Shown one piece after another: positions 24,860-33,552 of a stretch of DNA of 64,000 bases. The position numbers and the translations under genes are program-made. Numbering within the stretch: position 1 is the stretch's first letter; each line of letters begins with the position of its first letter. Location: the NCBI RefSeq assembly GCF_039595935.1, contig NZ_JBCNKR010000006.1, forward strand, positions 1,364,001 to 1,428,000, given 5' to 3'. This stretch comes from Flavobacterium sp. (GTDB lineage: Bacteria; Bacteroidota; Bacteroidia; Flavobacteriales; Flavobacteriaceae). A model generated the notes under the pieces. It ran no database searches. It worked only from the letters and a program-made list of their open reading frames with translations, and was not told the DNA's origin.

Positions 24860-26089
24860 TTACGAAACAACTTTTAAAATTGTATTTGTAGCTCCTTTGT
24901 TATTTTGAATAAAAGATCTGCAGATAGCGCTCTTTTCTGTTAAAAAGTTTTCGTCATTTAGTAAACGATCCAGAATTTCTTTTAATTCAGAATTAGTGGC
25001 AATTGAAATACAGCCTCCGAGTTCAACAAGAGAAACCGCTTCGGAAAATTTGGAGTAATTAGGGCCTATCACAATTGGAATTCCGAATGTTGCAGGTTCC
25101 AGAATATTGTGAATTCCGGGATTTCCAAAACCTCCTCCAACATAAGCAACCGTTCCGTAACTATAAATTTTGGTCAAAAGCCCAATTGTGTCAATTATAA
25201 AAACATTATAATGAGATAGATCTTTATTTTCTTTTTCAGAAAATAGAATAGTTGGTTTTGCGATCTGCGATTTTAAACTGGCTATTTGGTCTGCTTTTAT
25301 ATTATGCGGAGCAATTATAAACTTCACATTCTCTGGAGCCTGATTTATGTATTCAGCAATTAAAATTTCGTCTTTTGGCCACGAGCTTCCAATAACAATG
25401 GCTTGCTTGCCATCTTTAAAATTTTCAATATAATCAAGTGTATTATCTCTTTCTAAAATAGCTGCAACTCTGTCAAAACGAGTATCTCCGGATACAATTA
25501 CGTTTTTAAATCCGATAGCTTCGATTTTTTGTTTCGAACTTTCGTTTTGAACAAAAAAATAAGTAAAAGCTTTTAATGCTTTTCTATAAAAACCTCCGTA
25601 CCATTTAAAAAACATCTGGCTGTCTCTAAAAATTCCTGAAATTAAATAAGTAGGAGTTTTGCTTTTTTCAAGTTCTTTTAAATAGTTAAGCCAAAACTCA
25701 TATTTAATAAAAAAAGCAAATTCAGGATGAGCTAATTTTAAAAACTTTTTTGCATTGTTTTTGGTGTCTAAAGGCAGATAAATGGTAACATCGGCAACTG
25801 TGTTGTTTTTGCGGATTTCATATCCCGAAGGAGAAAAAAAAGTTACAATGATTTTATGTGAAGGATATTTTTCTTTAATTTTTTCAATTACCGGAAGTCC
25901 TTGCTCATATTCGCCCAGAGATGCAGAATGAAACCAAATTGTTTTGTCTCCCGGTTTTATTTTTTCTTCTAAAGTTGAAAAAACATTTTTTCGGCCTTCA
26001 ACAAAAAGCTTAATTTTCGGACTAAATAGCGCTATGATTCTTAAGAAAAATCCTGCGATGTGTATAGTTAAATTGTATAAAAAAAGCAT
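24860..26089 (-). CDS. kdtA: 3-deoxy-D-manno-octulosonic acid (Kdo) transferase
   Basis: The 409-aa glycosyltransferase adds Kdo to lipid A precursor at the inner membrane. An N-terminal hydrophobic anchor (IHIAGFFLRIIALF) is followed by WFHSASLGEYEQGLPVI, FFSPSGYEI and the central FIKYEFWLNYL. The C-terminal domain has GSSWPKDE and the GT-B donor site YVGGGFGNPGIHNILEPATFG. Length fits WaaA/KdtA. It is divergent from the sugar aminotransferase and galE genes. Confidence 0.93.
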   Translation of the reverse strand: MLFLYNLTIHIAGFFLRIIALFSPKIKLFVEGRKNVFSTLEEKIKPGDKTIWFHSASLGEYEQGLPVIEKIKEKYPSHKIIVTFFSPSGYEIRKNNTVADVTIYLPLDTKNNAKKFLKLAHPEFAFFIKYEFWLNYLKELEKSKTPTYLISGIFRDSQMFFKWYGGFYRKALKAFTYFFVQNESSKQKIEAIGFKNVIVSGDTRFDRVAAILERDNTLDYIENFKDGKQAIVIGSSWPKDEILIAEYINQAPENVKFIIAPHNIKADQIASLKSQIAKPTILFSEKENKDLSHYNVFIIDTIGLLTKIYSYGTVAYVGGGFGNPGIHNILEPATFGIPIVIGPNYSKFSEAVSLVELGGCISIATNSELKEILDRLLNDENFLTEKSAICRSFIQNNKGATNTILKVVS

Positions 26090-26134
26090 GTAATAATTTT
26101 TGCAGCTAAATTACATTTCTTTGGACTATTTTCA

Positions 26135-26164
26135 TTGGTTTGAAGCTATTAATAACTATTTTTG
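26135..26164 (+). promoter_or_regulatory. promoter of the aminotransferase-galE operon
   Basis: TTG (26135-26137), 19 bases, then TATTTTTG (26157-26164), about 59 bases before the ATG at 26,224. Confidence 0.6.
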
Positions 26165-26223
26165 TTCCTCCTTTTAGAGATTTCTGTTGAAAACAGCGTC
26201 TTTAGTTTAAACATTATCAAAAA

Positions 26224-27357
26224 ATGAAAAAAATACAAATGGTTGACTTAAAAAGTCAATATGAAAAAATAAAAAGTACTGTTGATGCTTCGATTCAGGA
26301 AGTTTTAGATACTAATACTTATATCAATGGACCTTTAGTTCATCAATTTCAAAAAAATCTTGAAGATTATTTAGGGGCAAAACATGTTATTCCTTGTGCA
26401 AACGGAACAGACGCACTTCAAATTGCTATGATGGGATTAGATTTAAAACCGGGCGATGAGGTTATCACGGCTGATTTTACTTTTGCTGCTACTGTTGAGG
26501 TTATTGCTTTGTTACAGTTAACTCCGGTATTAGTAGATGTTGATTTGCACAATATGAACATTGATATTGATGCTGTTAAAAAAGCAATTACGCCTAAAAC
26601 AAAAGCGATTGTTCCGGTTCATTTATTCGGACGTGCTGCAAACATGGATGCCATTATGGAAATCGCTGCCGAGCATAATTTGTATGTAATTGAAGATAAT
26701 GCACAGGCAATTGGAGCTGATTATGTTTCTAAATCAGGATCAAAAGTGAAAGTGGGAACAATTGGTCACGTTGCGGCTACATCATTCTTCCCTTCTAAAA
26801 ACTTAGGTTGTTATGGAGATGGTGGAGCCATTTTTACAAACGATGATAAATTAGCACACGTTATCCGCGGAATTGTAAATCACGGAATGTATGAGCGTTA
26901 CCACCATGATGTTGTAGGTGTAAATTCACGTTTAGATAGTATTCAGGCTGGAGTTTTAAATGCAAAATTACCTTTGTTGGATGAATACAATAAAGCGCGT
27001 CGACTAGCGGCAACAAAATACAATGCGGCTTTTGCCGGAAGTAAACATATTATTACTCCGGAATTTGATGCAAACGAAAATGATCACGTTTTTCATCAAT
27101 ATGTATTGAGAATTTTAGATGCAGATAGAAATGCTTTAATGCAGCATTTATTGGATAAAGGAATTCCATGTGCGATTTACTATCCAATTCCACTACATTC
27201 TCAAAAAGCATATTTAGATCCGCGTTATAAAGAAGAGCAATTTCCGGTTACAAACCAATTAGTGCAGGAAGTAATTGCTTTGCCAATGCATACTGAACTT
27301 GACGATGAACAGATTAAATTTATTACAGATTCTGTTTTAGAATTTTTGAATAAATAA
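26224..27357 (+). CDS. DegT/DnrJ/EryC1/StrS sugar aminotransferase
   Basis: The 377-aa PLP-dependent enzyme transfers an amino group to a nucleotide-bound keto-sugar. Marks are IQMVDLKSQYEKIK at the start, HVIPCANGTDALQIAM, GDEVITADFTFAATVEV, VIEDNAQAIGADY (PLP-binding aspartate region), and FFPSKNLGCYGDGGAIFT with the Schiff-base lysine. RLDSIQAGVL and the C-terminal PIPLHSQKAY are also family motifs. galE follows after 33 bases, so the pair may supply sugars for surface polysaccharide. The exact sugar is not predictable. Confidence 0.92.
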   Translation: MKKIQMVDLKSQYEKIKSTVDASIQEVLDTNTYINGPLVHQFQKNLEDYLGAKHVIPCANGTDALQIAMMGLDLKPGDEVITADFTFAATVEVIALLQLTPVLVDVDLHNMNIDIDAVKKAITPKTKAIVPVHLFGRAANMDAIMEIAAEHNLYVIEDNAQAIGADYVSKSGSKVKVGTIGHVAATSFFPSKNLGCYGDGGAIFTNDDKLAHVIRGIVNHGMYERYHHDVVGVNSRLDSIQAGVLNAKLPLLDEYNKARRLAATKYNAAFAGSKHIITPEFDANENDHVFHQYVLRILDADRNALMQHLLDKGIPCAIYYPIPLHSQKAYLDPRYKEEQFPVTNQLVQEVIALPMHTELDDEQIKFITDSVLEFLNK

Positions 27358-27390
27358 TAAAGCCAAAATAACCACAAAACAACCAAATAA

Positions 27391-28407
27391 ATGAAAGTAT
27401 TAGTAACAGGAGGATTAGGGTTTATCGGTTCTCACACCGTAGTCGAATTGCAAAATGAAGGCTTCGAAGTGGTGATAATTGATAATCTTTCCAATTCTTC
27501 AGAAGATGTTTTAAAAGGAATTACAGCCATTACAGGAAAAACGCCTTTATTCGAAAAAATTGATTTAAGAGAAAAAAGTGCCGTTCGGGATTTCTTTAAA
27601 AAACATAATGATGTTACTGGAGTTATTCATTTTGCAGCTTCAAAAGCTGTTGGTGAAAGTGTTGAACAGCCATTGTTGTACTATGAAAACAACATTAGCA
27701 GTTTAGTTTATCTTTTACAGGAATTGCAGCAAAAACCTGAAGCAAGTTTTATTTTCAGCTCTTCTTGCACGGTTTACGGTCAGGCCGAAAAAATGCCAAT
27801 TACAGAAGATGCTCCGGTTCAAACTGCCATGTCTCCTTATGGAAACACAAAGCAAATTGGAGAAGAAATTATTACAGATACAGCTAAAGTTACCAATATC
27901 AGTGCTATTTTATTGCGCTACTTTAATCCGGTGGGAGCGCACGAATCTGTAGAGATTGGTGAATTACCGTTGGGCGTTCCTCAAAATTTAGTTCCGTTTA
28001 TTACACAAACGGGAGTAGGATTACGTCAGGAATTATCGGTTTTTGGAAATGATTATCCAACGCCAGACGGAACGGCTGTTCGTGATTATATACATGTTGT
28101 AGATTTAGCAAAAGCACACGTTATTGCTTTACAGCGTTTGTTAAATAAAAAGAATTTAACAAAAGTAGAAACCTTCAATTTAGGAACAGGAAAAGGAAGT
28201 TCAGTTCTTGAAGTCATTCATAGTTTTGAAAAAGTAAGCGATAAAAAATTGCCATACAAAATGATGCCTCGTCGTGAAGGAGATATTACAGAAGCTTACG
28301 CAAATACAGATAAGGCAAATAATGTCTTAGGATGGAAGGCTGAATTAAGTCTGGACGAAGCAATGGCAAGTGCTTGGAAATGGGAACAAAAAGTAAGGAA
28401 TAAGTAA
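27391..28407 (+). CDS. galE: UDP-glucose 4-epimerase
   Basis: The 338-aa extended short-chain dehydrogenase interconverts UDP-glucose and UDP-galactose. It has the NAD-binding VTGGLGFIGSHTVVEL at the N-terminus, VIHFAASKAVGES, the catalytic serine in FSSSCTVYG, and the tyrosine-lysine pair in SPYGNTK. YFNPVGAH and RDYIHVVDLAKAH match GalE. It follows the sugar aminotransferase and is ended by a terminator at 28,431. Confidence 0.93.
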   Translation: MKVLVTGGLGFIGSHTVVELQNEGFEVVIIDNLSNSSEDVLKGITAITGKTPLFEKIDLREKSAVRDFFKKHNDVTGVIHFAASKAVGESVEQPLLYYENNISSLVYLLQELQQKPEASFIFSSSCTVYGQAEKMPITEDAPVQTAMSPYGNTKQIGEEIITDTAKVTNISAILLRYFNPVGAHESVEIGELPLGVPQNLVPFITQTGVGLRQELSVFGNDYPTPDGTAVRDYIHVVDLAKAHVIALQRLLNKKNLTKVETFNLGTGKGSSVLEVIHSFEKVSDKKLPYKMMPRREGDITEAYANTDKANNVLGWKAELSLDEAMASAWKWEQKVRNK

Positions 28408-28430
28408 TTTTTAATAAAATTATAAATTTT

Positions 28431-28470
28431 AAGATCCCAGATTATAGTAATATAGTTTGGGATTTTTTTT
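28431..28470 (+). terminator. terminator after galE
   Basis: ATCCCA pairs with TGGGAT across an AT-rich loop and is followed by eight T residues. Confidence 0.75.
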
Positions 28471-28484
28471 AGCTATTGATTATC

Positions 28485-29390
28485 ATGAAACAAAGTTTAG
28501 ATTATAAATTAATATTTGCATTAGCGGCTGTTGGAATTATCTGGGGTACAACATTTTTAGGAATTAGAGTTGCGGTTGAAACTATTCCGCCTTGGTTTGT
28601 AACTTCAATCCGTCAAGGTCTTGCGGGAATGATCATGATGATTATTTTATTATTCAAAAAAGAATTGAAATGGATTGGCTGGGAAAATTTAAAACATCAG
28701 CTTGTTCCTTCTGTTTTGATGATTGTAGTGGCAAATGGTTTTACAACCGTTGCAGAACAGACTGTGCCAAGCGGACTCGCTTCGGTAATCAGTGCGATGT
28801 CTCCTATACTTATTTTTCTGGGTAGTATTTTGTTTAAACTGCAAAAACCAAGCTTAAGAGGATTTGTTGGAGTTATAATAGGATTTTCTGGAGTCGTTTT
28901 TATATTTAAAGATGGACTGGGATCTTTTTTAGATGCCGATTACAGAATCGGAATGATGTTTATGGGGTTTGCGATTTCCGCATGGGCTGCCGGAACAATT
29001 TATACCAAAATTCATGGCAATAAATCTAAAAATATAGTTCTTAATTTATTTTATCAGTTTACAATGGCTTCGTGTATTCAGATTGTTTTGGCATTTATTT
29101 TTTCGCCAACTATTGATGTGAATTTATGGAGCGCTAAAAGTATTTTAGCAGCATTATATTTGTCAATTTTTGGTTCTGTAATTGCTTTCTTCAGTTATAA
29201 TTATGCGTTGAAACATGTTACTCCGGTTCAGGTTTCTATTTTGGCTTATATCAACACGATAATTGCGGTCTTTTTTGGCTGGTTGATTTTAGATGAAAAA
29301 ATTACCATTGATTTTATAATTGCAACGATCCTGATTATTTTGGGAGTTTTTATTATTAACTACAAAAAGAAGGAAAAGGAAACTGTATAA
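28485..29390 (+). CDS. EamA-family (DMT) transporter
   Basis: The 301-aa membrane protein has about ten hydrophobic segments in two EamA repeats. The first begins ALAAVGIIWGTTFLGIRVAV and includes VPSGLASVISAMSPIL; the second has AAGTIYTKI, SIFGSVIAFFSYNYAL and the closing IIATILIILGVFIINY. Members export or import small metabolites; the substrate is unknown. I place the start at ATG 28,485; an in-frame TTG nine bases earlier is less likely. The lysine-rich tail (KKKEKE) is cytoplasmic by prediction. Confidence 0.9.
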   Translation: MKQSLDYKLIFALAAVGIIWGTTFLGIRVAVETIPPWFVTSIRQGLAGMIMMIILLFKKELKWIGWENLKHQLVPSVLMIVVANGFTTVAEQTVPSGLASVISAMSPILIFLGSILFKLQKPSLRGFVGVIIGFSGVVFIFKDGLGSFLDADYRIGMMFMGFAISAWAAGTIYTKIHGNKSKNIVLNLFYQFTMASCIQIVLAFIFSPTIDVNLWSAKSILAALYLSIFGSVIAFFSYNYALKHVTPVQVSILAYINTIIAVFFGWLILDEKITIDFIIATILIILGVFIINYKKKEKETV

Positions 29391-29443
29391 ATTTTGATCC
29401 ATTTTATTTTTGTAAATTTGTAAGAATTAAAACTGTAGGAATA

Positions 29444-29647
29444 ATGAATTCGGATAAAGAAAATAAAAAGAATAATAAGGTTGAAGAGCCAAGTGTAGAA
29501 TACGAAATTCAAAAACCAAAATTTAAAGGTATAGATCGTGAAACCTTTGATTTTGATGCTGAATTTGCTAAAGGATTGACTCCTGAAGAATTTAAAATGG
29601 AAATGTCGAAAAGAATAAAAGCTTATCCTTGGAAGAATAAATCTTAA
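29444..29647 (+). CDS. small conserved-looking hydrophilic protein
   Basis: I do not recognise this 67-aa product. It is charged, has no signal or membrane segment, begins MNSDKENKKNNK and ends with a better-ordered part (FDAEFAKGLTPEEFKMEMSK). A -7 box TAAATTTG at 29413-29420 lies 24 bases before the ATG and a terminator follows at 29,666. This promoter-gene-terminator arrangement supports a real gene. Confidence 0.65.
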   Translation: MNSDKENKKNNKVEEPSVEYEIQKPKFKGIDRETFDFDAEFAKGLTPEEFKMEMSKRIKAYPWKNKS

Positions 29648-29665
29648 AAATAAAATATTAAATAA

Positions 29666-29706
29666 AAAATCCTCATAAACCAATTAAAGTCTATGAGGAT
29701 TTTTTA
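29666..29706. terminator. bidirectional terminator before fabD
   Basis: AAAATCCTCATA and TATGAGGATTTTT form the stem, with A and T runs on both sides, between the small gene and the convergent fabD. Confidence 0.85.
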
Positions 29707-29749
29707 TGTGATTTAGATACGAAAGACGCACTGCGATGCGCCTCTACGA

Positions 29750-30622
29750 TTAAGCATTAGCAACAGCAGCTTCTTTATCAATTTTATTAATCAAACCAGT
29801 TAAAACTTTTCCTGGGCCAACTTCAGTAAACAAAGTAGCACCGTCAGCGATCATTTGCTGTACAGACTGAGTCCATTTTACAGGAGCAGTTAATTGAATG
29901 ATTAAGTTCTTTTTAATTTCATTAGCATCAGAAACTGCATTTGCAGTAACATTTTGATATACTGGACAAATTGGAGCAGAGAAAGTAGTTGCTTCAATTG
30001 CTGCAGCCAATTCTTCTCTTGCTGGTTCCATCATAGGCGAGTGAAAAGCACCTCCAACAGGTAAAATCAAAGCACGTTTTGCTCCTGCAGCTTTCATAGC
30101 TTCACAAGCTTTTTCAACAGCAGTAGTTTCACCGGAAATTACTAATTGTCCAGGGCAGTTATAGTTGGCAGCTACTACAACACCGTCGATAGAAGCACAA
30201 ACTTCCTCAACAACATTATCAGCTAAACCTAAAACAGCAGCCATTGTAGATGGAGTGATTTCGCAGGCTTTTTGCATTGCCAAAGCACGCTGAGAAACTA
30301 ATTTTAAACCATCTTCAAAAGATAAAGTTCCGTTAGCAACCAAAGCAGAGAATTCTCCTAAAGAATGTCCTGCAACCATTTCCGGTTTGAAATCTTCTAA
30401 AGTTTTAGCTAAAATAACAGAGTGTAAAAATACTGCTGGCTGTGTAACTTTAGTTTCTTTTAGTTCTTCGGCAGTGCCTTCAAACATAATATCTGTAATT
30501 CTGAAACCTAGAATTTCATTTGCTTTTTCGAATAATTCTTTGGCTAAAGCCGAATTTTCATATAAGTCTTTGCCCATTCCTGTGAATTGCGCACCCTGAC
30601 CCGGAAATACGTATGCTTTCAT
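29750..30622 (-). CDS. fabD: malonyl-CoA:ACP transacylase
   Basis: The 290-aa enzyme moves malonyl from CoA to acyl carrier protein at the start of fatty acid elongation. It begins AYVFPGQGAQFTGMGKDLY, has the nucleophile serine in VAGHSLGEFSALVA, an active-site histidine in VGGAFHSPMMEPA, and a C-terminal FTEVGPGKVLTGL. Length fits FabD. It is not in a fab cluster. A minus-strand -7-like box (TACTTTTG, 30680-30687) lies upstream. Confidence 0.94.
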   Translation of the reverse strand: MKAYVFPGQGAQFTGMGKDLYENSALAKELFEKANEILGFRITDIMFEGTAEELKETKVTQPAVFLHSVILAKTLEDFKPEMVAGHSLGEFSALVANGTLSFEDGLKLVSQRALAMQKACEITPSTMAAVLGLADNVVEEVCASIDGVVVAANYNCPGQLVISGETTAVEKACEAMKAAGAKRALILPVGGAFHSPMMEPAREELAAAIEATTFSAPICPVYQNVTANAVSDANEIKKNLIIQLTAPVKWTQSVQQMIADGATLFTEVGPGKVLTGLINKIDKEAAVANA

Positions 30623-30695
30623 TTGTCTAATTTAATTTTTACTTTTTTTTAAAATTGAAAATTAGTTTCAATTGGAAGGCAAAAGTACTATTTTT

Positions 30696-31058
30696 TTAGC
30701 TCGTATAATCCTTAAACATATAAATCCATGCTAATCTTGAAAAACGGAGATTAAAAGGAGTAAGTAAAGTAATAACAACAGCAATGATAGGAAGGATTCG
30801 GAGATCGAAATTTGTTTCGAAGAAAAACTGTGCAATACAATACGTTGCAATTCCCTGAGCTACTGTTAATCCATAGTTTACGTACATGGCGCCAAAGAAA
30901 TAACCAGGCTCTTTTTGGAATTTATAATGGCAGTGACTGCAGTATTCATTCATTTTTGGAAAACTGAAATTTAGAAAAATATTTTTGTCTGTAAAAACTT
31001 TTCCTTTATGACAAACAGGACATTCGTTTTTTAAAATATGAGTTAATGCGCTTGACAT
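30696..31058 (-). CDS. DUF983 membrane protein
   Basis: The 120-aa product opens with a zinc-ribbon-like pair of motifs, CPVCHKGK and CSHCHYKF, then GYFFGAMYVNYGLTVAQG and about two or three hydrophobic segments (FDLRILPIIAVVITLLTPF). This is the DUF983 pattern; the family's function is unknown. It is divergent from the AraC regulator and upstream of fabD with a 73-base gap. Confidence 0.82.
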   Translation of the reverse strand: MSSALTHILKNECPVCHKGKVFTDKNIFLNFSFPKMNEYCSHCHYKFQKEPGYFFGAMYVNYGLTVAQGIATYCIAQFFFETNFDLRILPIIAVVITLLTPFNLRFSRLAWIYMFKDYTS

Positions 31059-31195
31059 GATATTGTTGATTTTTGTTTATACAAAGTTAATTTGTAGTAG
31101 TGTAAAAGCCTTTTTAGTATCTTCGCTACTTATAGCACAATAAAGACATTTTGATTAAAATTTTAAATGATAAATCCCAAATTCCAAATTCCAAA

Positions 31196-32059
31196 ATGAA
31201 AAAATATCCAATTTATAGTGTTCAGAATTTTAGCTGTAACGATATTCATCGTGACTTTTATGTGAATACTTTTAAAGAGCATTTAAAAAGCCACAGTTTT
31301 GTCGAAGAACCACATCGTCATGACTCTTATTTAATGGTGTTTTTTACGAAAGGTTCAGGAAAACACGAAGTCGATTTTGATCAATTTGAAATTAAAAGAG
31401 GAAGTCTGTTTGTGCTTCAGCCCGGACAGATGCATCACTGGAGTTTGTCTGAAGATGTTGAAGGTTTTGTGATCATCTTTTCGCAGGAATTGTATAATTT
31501 GTATTTCGGACAGAAAAAGATTAACGATTATAATTTTTACCATTCTATTCATAACCGGCCGGAAATGGTTTTTGAGGAAGCTGAAATTCCAAAAATTCTA
31601 CCCTATTTCAATTTGCTGATTCAGGAAAATAGCAAGGATAATAAATTTCAGTTAGATAAATTACTGAATTTACTAGACTGTATTCATATAGAAGTTTCGA
31701 GAAAATACAGCGAAACCTATTCGCATCAGGCACACTCGTATAATATCAAAATCAATAAGTTTGAATCGCTTTTAGAAGAATATTTCAGAACCCAAAAACT
31801 GCCATCTTTCTATGCCGAAAAATTAAATATTACGCTGAAACATTTAAACAGAATCTGCAATGAAATTCTCCAAAAAACCGCAACAGAAGTTATCACAGAT
31901 CGAGTGATTCTGGAAATTAAAAGAATGCTGATCGACAAACAATTAGCCGTAAATGAAGTGGCCTTCAAAGTCGGCTACGAAGATTATTCGTATTTCTCCA
32001 GATTCTTTAAAAAACAAACGGGAATGTCGCCAACAGAATTTAGAAACACAGTACGTTGA
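31196..32059 (+). CDS. AraC-family transcriptional regulator
   Basis: The ATG at 31,196 gives 287 aa; an in-frame TTG at 31,151 lies in a CCAAATTCCAAA repeat and is unlikely. The N-terminal cupin (EEPHRHDSYLMVFFTKGSGK, GSLFVLQPGQMHHW) probably senses a ligand. The C-terminal double helix-turn-helix has LNITLKHLNRICNEILQKTA and VAFKVGYEDYSYFSRFFKKQTG, the AraC signature. The YceI, ferredoxin-like and pirin genes that face it are plausible targets, by position only. Confidence 0.9.
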   Translation: MKKYPIYSVQNFSCNDIHRDFYVNTFKEHLKSHSFVEEPHRHDSYLMVFFTKGSGKHEVDFDQFEIKRGSLFVLQPGQMHHWSLSEDVEGFVIIFSQELYNLYFGQKKINDYNFYHSIHNRPEMVFEEAEIPKILPYFNLLIQENSKDNKFQLDKLLNLLDCIHIEVSRKYSETYSHQAHSYNIKINKFESLLEEYFRTQKLPSFYAEKLNITLKHLNRICNEILQKTATEVITDRVILEIKRMLIDKQLAVNEVAFKVGYEDYSYFSRFFKKQTGMSPTEFRNTVR

Positions 32060-32065
32060 TTTTTT

Positions 32066-32139
32066 TTAGCCACAGATTAAAAGGATTATTTGGATTTTAA
32101 ATCTGTGAAAATCTTTTTAATCTGTGGCTATTTTTTTAG
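32066..32139. repeat. GCCACAGATTAAAAGGATT palindrome
   Basis: The arms (about 32068-32088 and 32109-32129) carry the words GCCACAGATTAAAAGGATT and AATCTTTTTAATCTGTGGC, followed by a T run; it can terminate the AraC gene. The same words recur at 32,995 and 33,117. Confidence 0.75.
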
Positions 32140-32221
32140 TTTCACGCAGATTTCAGATTTAAGCAGATTATAAAATTAAATTTGCGCAAATCTGCTAAAA
32201 TCACTTTGAATCTGCGTGAAA
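32140..32221. repeat. TTTCACGCAGATT palindrome
   Basis: TTTCACGCAGATT (32140-32152) is exactly complementary to AATCTGCGTGAAA (32209-32221), with further pairing inside (AGCAGATT/AATCTGCT-like words). Related words recur between aceB and aceA at 44,792-44,858. Confidence 0.7.
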
Positions 32222-32279
32222 TAAATTCGTCAATTACTTCGTCTGTTCGCTATCGCTTGGGTCGTGGCAGAAAAAAAAC

Positions 32280-32307
32280 AAAACCCTGCGTCCTCACGCA
32301 GGGTTTC
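32280..32307 (-). terminator. terminator of the YceI gene
   Basis: AAACCCTGCG and CGCAGGGTTT form a perfect stem; on the minus strand the hairpin is followed by TTTTGTTTTTTTT. It lies 31 bases beyond the stop. Confidence 0.85.
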
Positions 32308-32337
32308 AATAACCAACCAATTAAATCTAAAACCTGA

Positions 32338-32871
32338 TTAGGCTTGTTTTACAAATTGTAATTCAATGTTCAAACGAACTTCTTCACCCACTAAAACGCC
32401 TCCAGTTTCAAGAGCAGAATTCCAGTTTAAACCCCAATCTTTACGATTAATTTTTCCTTCTATGCTTAAACCTACTTTTGTATTTCCCCAAGGATCAGTC
32501 ATGATTCCGCTAAATTCAACCGGGAATTTTACTGTTTTTGAAACACCTTTAATGTTTAAATCTCCAGTTAATTCAAATTCACCATCATTAATTTTTTTGA
32601 AAGCAGAAGATTTGAAAGTTAATTTTGGATGATTCTCAGCGTCAAAGAAATCACCGCTTCTTAAATGTCCGTCACGATCTGCGTTTGCAGTGTCGATTGA
32701 AGCGATATCAGCAGAAAAACTGAAATCTGCATTATCAAAACTGTCTCCTTCTGTGATTGCAGAAGCATCATAAGTTCCAAATTTTCCTGAAACATTAGTA
32801 AACATCATGTGTTTTACTTTAAAACCAATTTCTGAGTGAGTTGGGTCAATTGACCATTTTGTAGTTGCCAT
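32338..32871 (-). CDS. YceI family protein
   Basis: The 177-aa single-domain protein has the YceI lipocalin-like pattern: TKWSIDPTHSEIGFKVKHMM at the start, SGKFGTYDAS, RDGHLRSGDFFDAENHPKLTF and LNIKGVSKTVKFPVEF. YceI proteins bind isoprenoid-like lipids; role is often linked to stress. No signal peptide is visible, so this copy is probably cytoplasmic. A -7 box (TAACTTTG, minus strand 32925-32932) lies about 54 bases upstream of the ATG. Confidence 0.92.
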   Translation of the reverse strand: MATTKWSIDPTHSEIGFKVKHMMFTNVSGKFGTYDASAITEGDSFDNADFSFSADIASIDTANADRDGHLRSGDFFDAENHPKLTFKSSAFKKINDGEFELTGDLNIKGVSKTVKFPVEFSGIMTDPWGNTKVGLSIEGKINRKDWGLNWNSALETGGVLVGEEVRLNIELQFVKQA

Positions 32872-32990
32872 AATTTTATTTTTTAAATATTTTTAAATAA
32901 TTAATTTGTTTCATTTTGATAGGACAAAGTTACGGTGAGAGTTGTCCTGAAGCACTTAACCTAGATTAAGAAATAAAAAATGTATTTTTT

Positions 32991-33141
32991 TTTTGCCACA
33001 GATTAAAATGATTAAAAAAAATATATTGCCACGAATTACACGAATTTCCACGAAATAAATTGAATCAAAATTTGTGAAAATTTGTGCAATTTGTGGCGAA
33101 TAAAAAAATCACTTTAATCCTTTTAATCTGTGGCAAAAAAA
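32991..33141. repeat. nested palindromes of GCCACAGATT and GCCACGAATT units
   Basis: Outer arms GCCACAGATTAAAATGATT (32995-33013) and AATCCTTTTAATCTGTGGC (about 33116-33134) enclose an inner palindrome whose arms carry TTGCCACGAATTACACGAA and TTTGTGCAATTTGTGGCGAA. It occupies most of the 285-base gap downstream of the ferredoxin-like gene. Confidence 0.75.
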
Positions 33142-33156
33142 CTTAATGCGTAAAGC

Positions 33157-33387
33157 TTAGCTTTTATTATTCATATAAAATGTCAATGCTCCTGATGGAC
33201 ATTTATTAACAGTAGAAATTATTTTTTCAGTTGTAGAATGTTCCGGTGTAATCCATGGTTTTTCTTTTGGGCGAAAAACGTCCGGATTATTTTTGACACA
33301 ATTGGCAGAATGAATGCATTTTCCAGATTGCCATACAATTGTTACTTCGCCGTTTGTATATTCTTTAGTGAGGTTATTTGGATTCAT
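33157..33387 (-). CDS. Fer4_19-type small iron-sulfur-like protein with three cysteines
   Basis: The 76-aa product fits the divergent mono-cluster ferredoxin family (Fer4_19): VTIVWQSGKCIHSANCVKNN, NPDVF, PWITPE, and a closing NKCPSGALTFYM. Only three cysteines are present in the whole protein (GKC, ANC, KCP). A cluster would need three-Cys ligation or an outside fourth ligand. Redox function is inferred from the family only. It is between the YceI and pirin genes. Confidence 0.78.
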   Translation of the reverse strand: MNPNNLTKEYTNGEVTIVWQSGKCIHSANCVKNNPDVFRPKEKPWITPEHSTTEKIISTVNKCPSGALTFYMNNKS

Positions 33388-33473
33388 GGTTTAAAATTTT
33401 AAGGATGAATTTAATTTTAAAGTCAGACCAATTTTCTTATTTATAAAGTTAGTCTTTCTTTTTTGAAATGGAT

Positions 33474-33521
33474 AAAAAAAGAAACGATAATAATCTGATT
33501 TTCAGATTTATTATCGTTTCA
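33474..33521 (-). terminator. terminator of the pirin gene
   Basis: GAAACGATAATAATCTGA and TCAGATTTATTATCGTTTC pair with one bulge; the minus-strand copy ends in seven T residues. It lies about 32 bases past the stop. Confidence 0.85.
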
Positions 33522-33552
33522 AAGTACAGGTATTAATTGTTTTTTGTCTGAA

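Noticed and set aside
24677..24877. A 66-aa open frame before the end of kdtA
   Set aside because: It overlaps the kdtA coding end, is Phe/Leu/Cys-rich at the start and has no promoter or homologue that I recognise.
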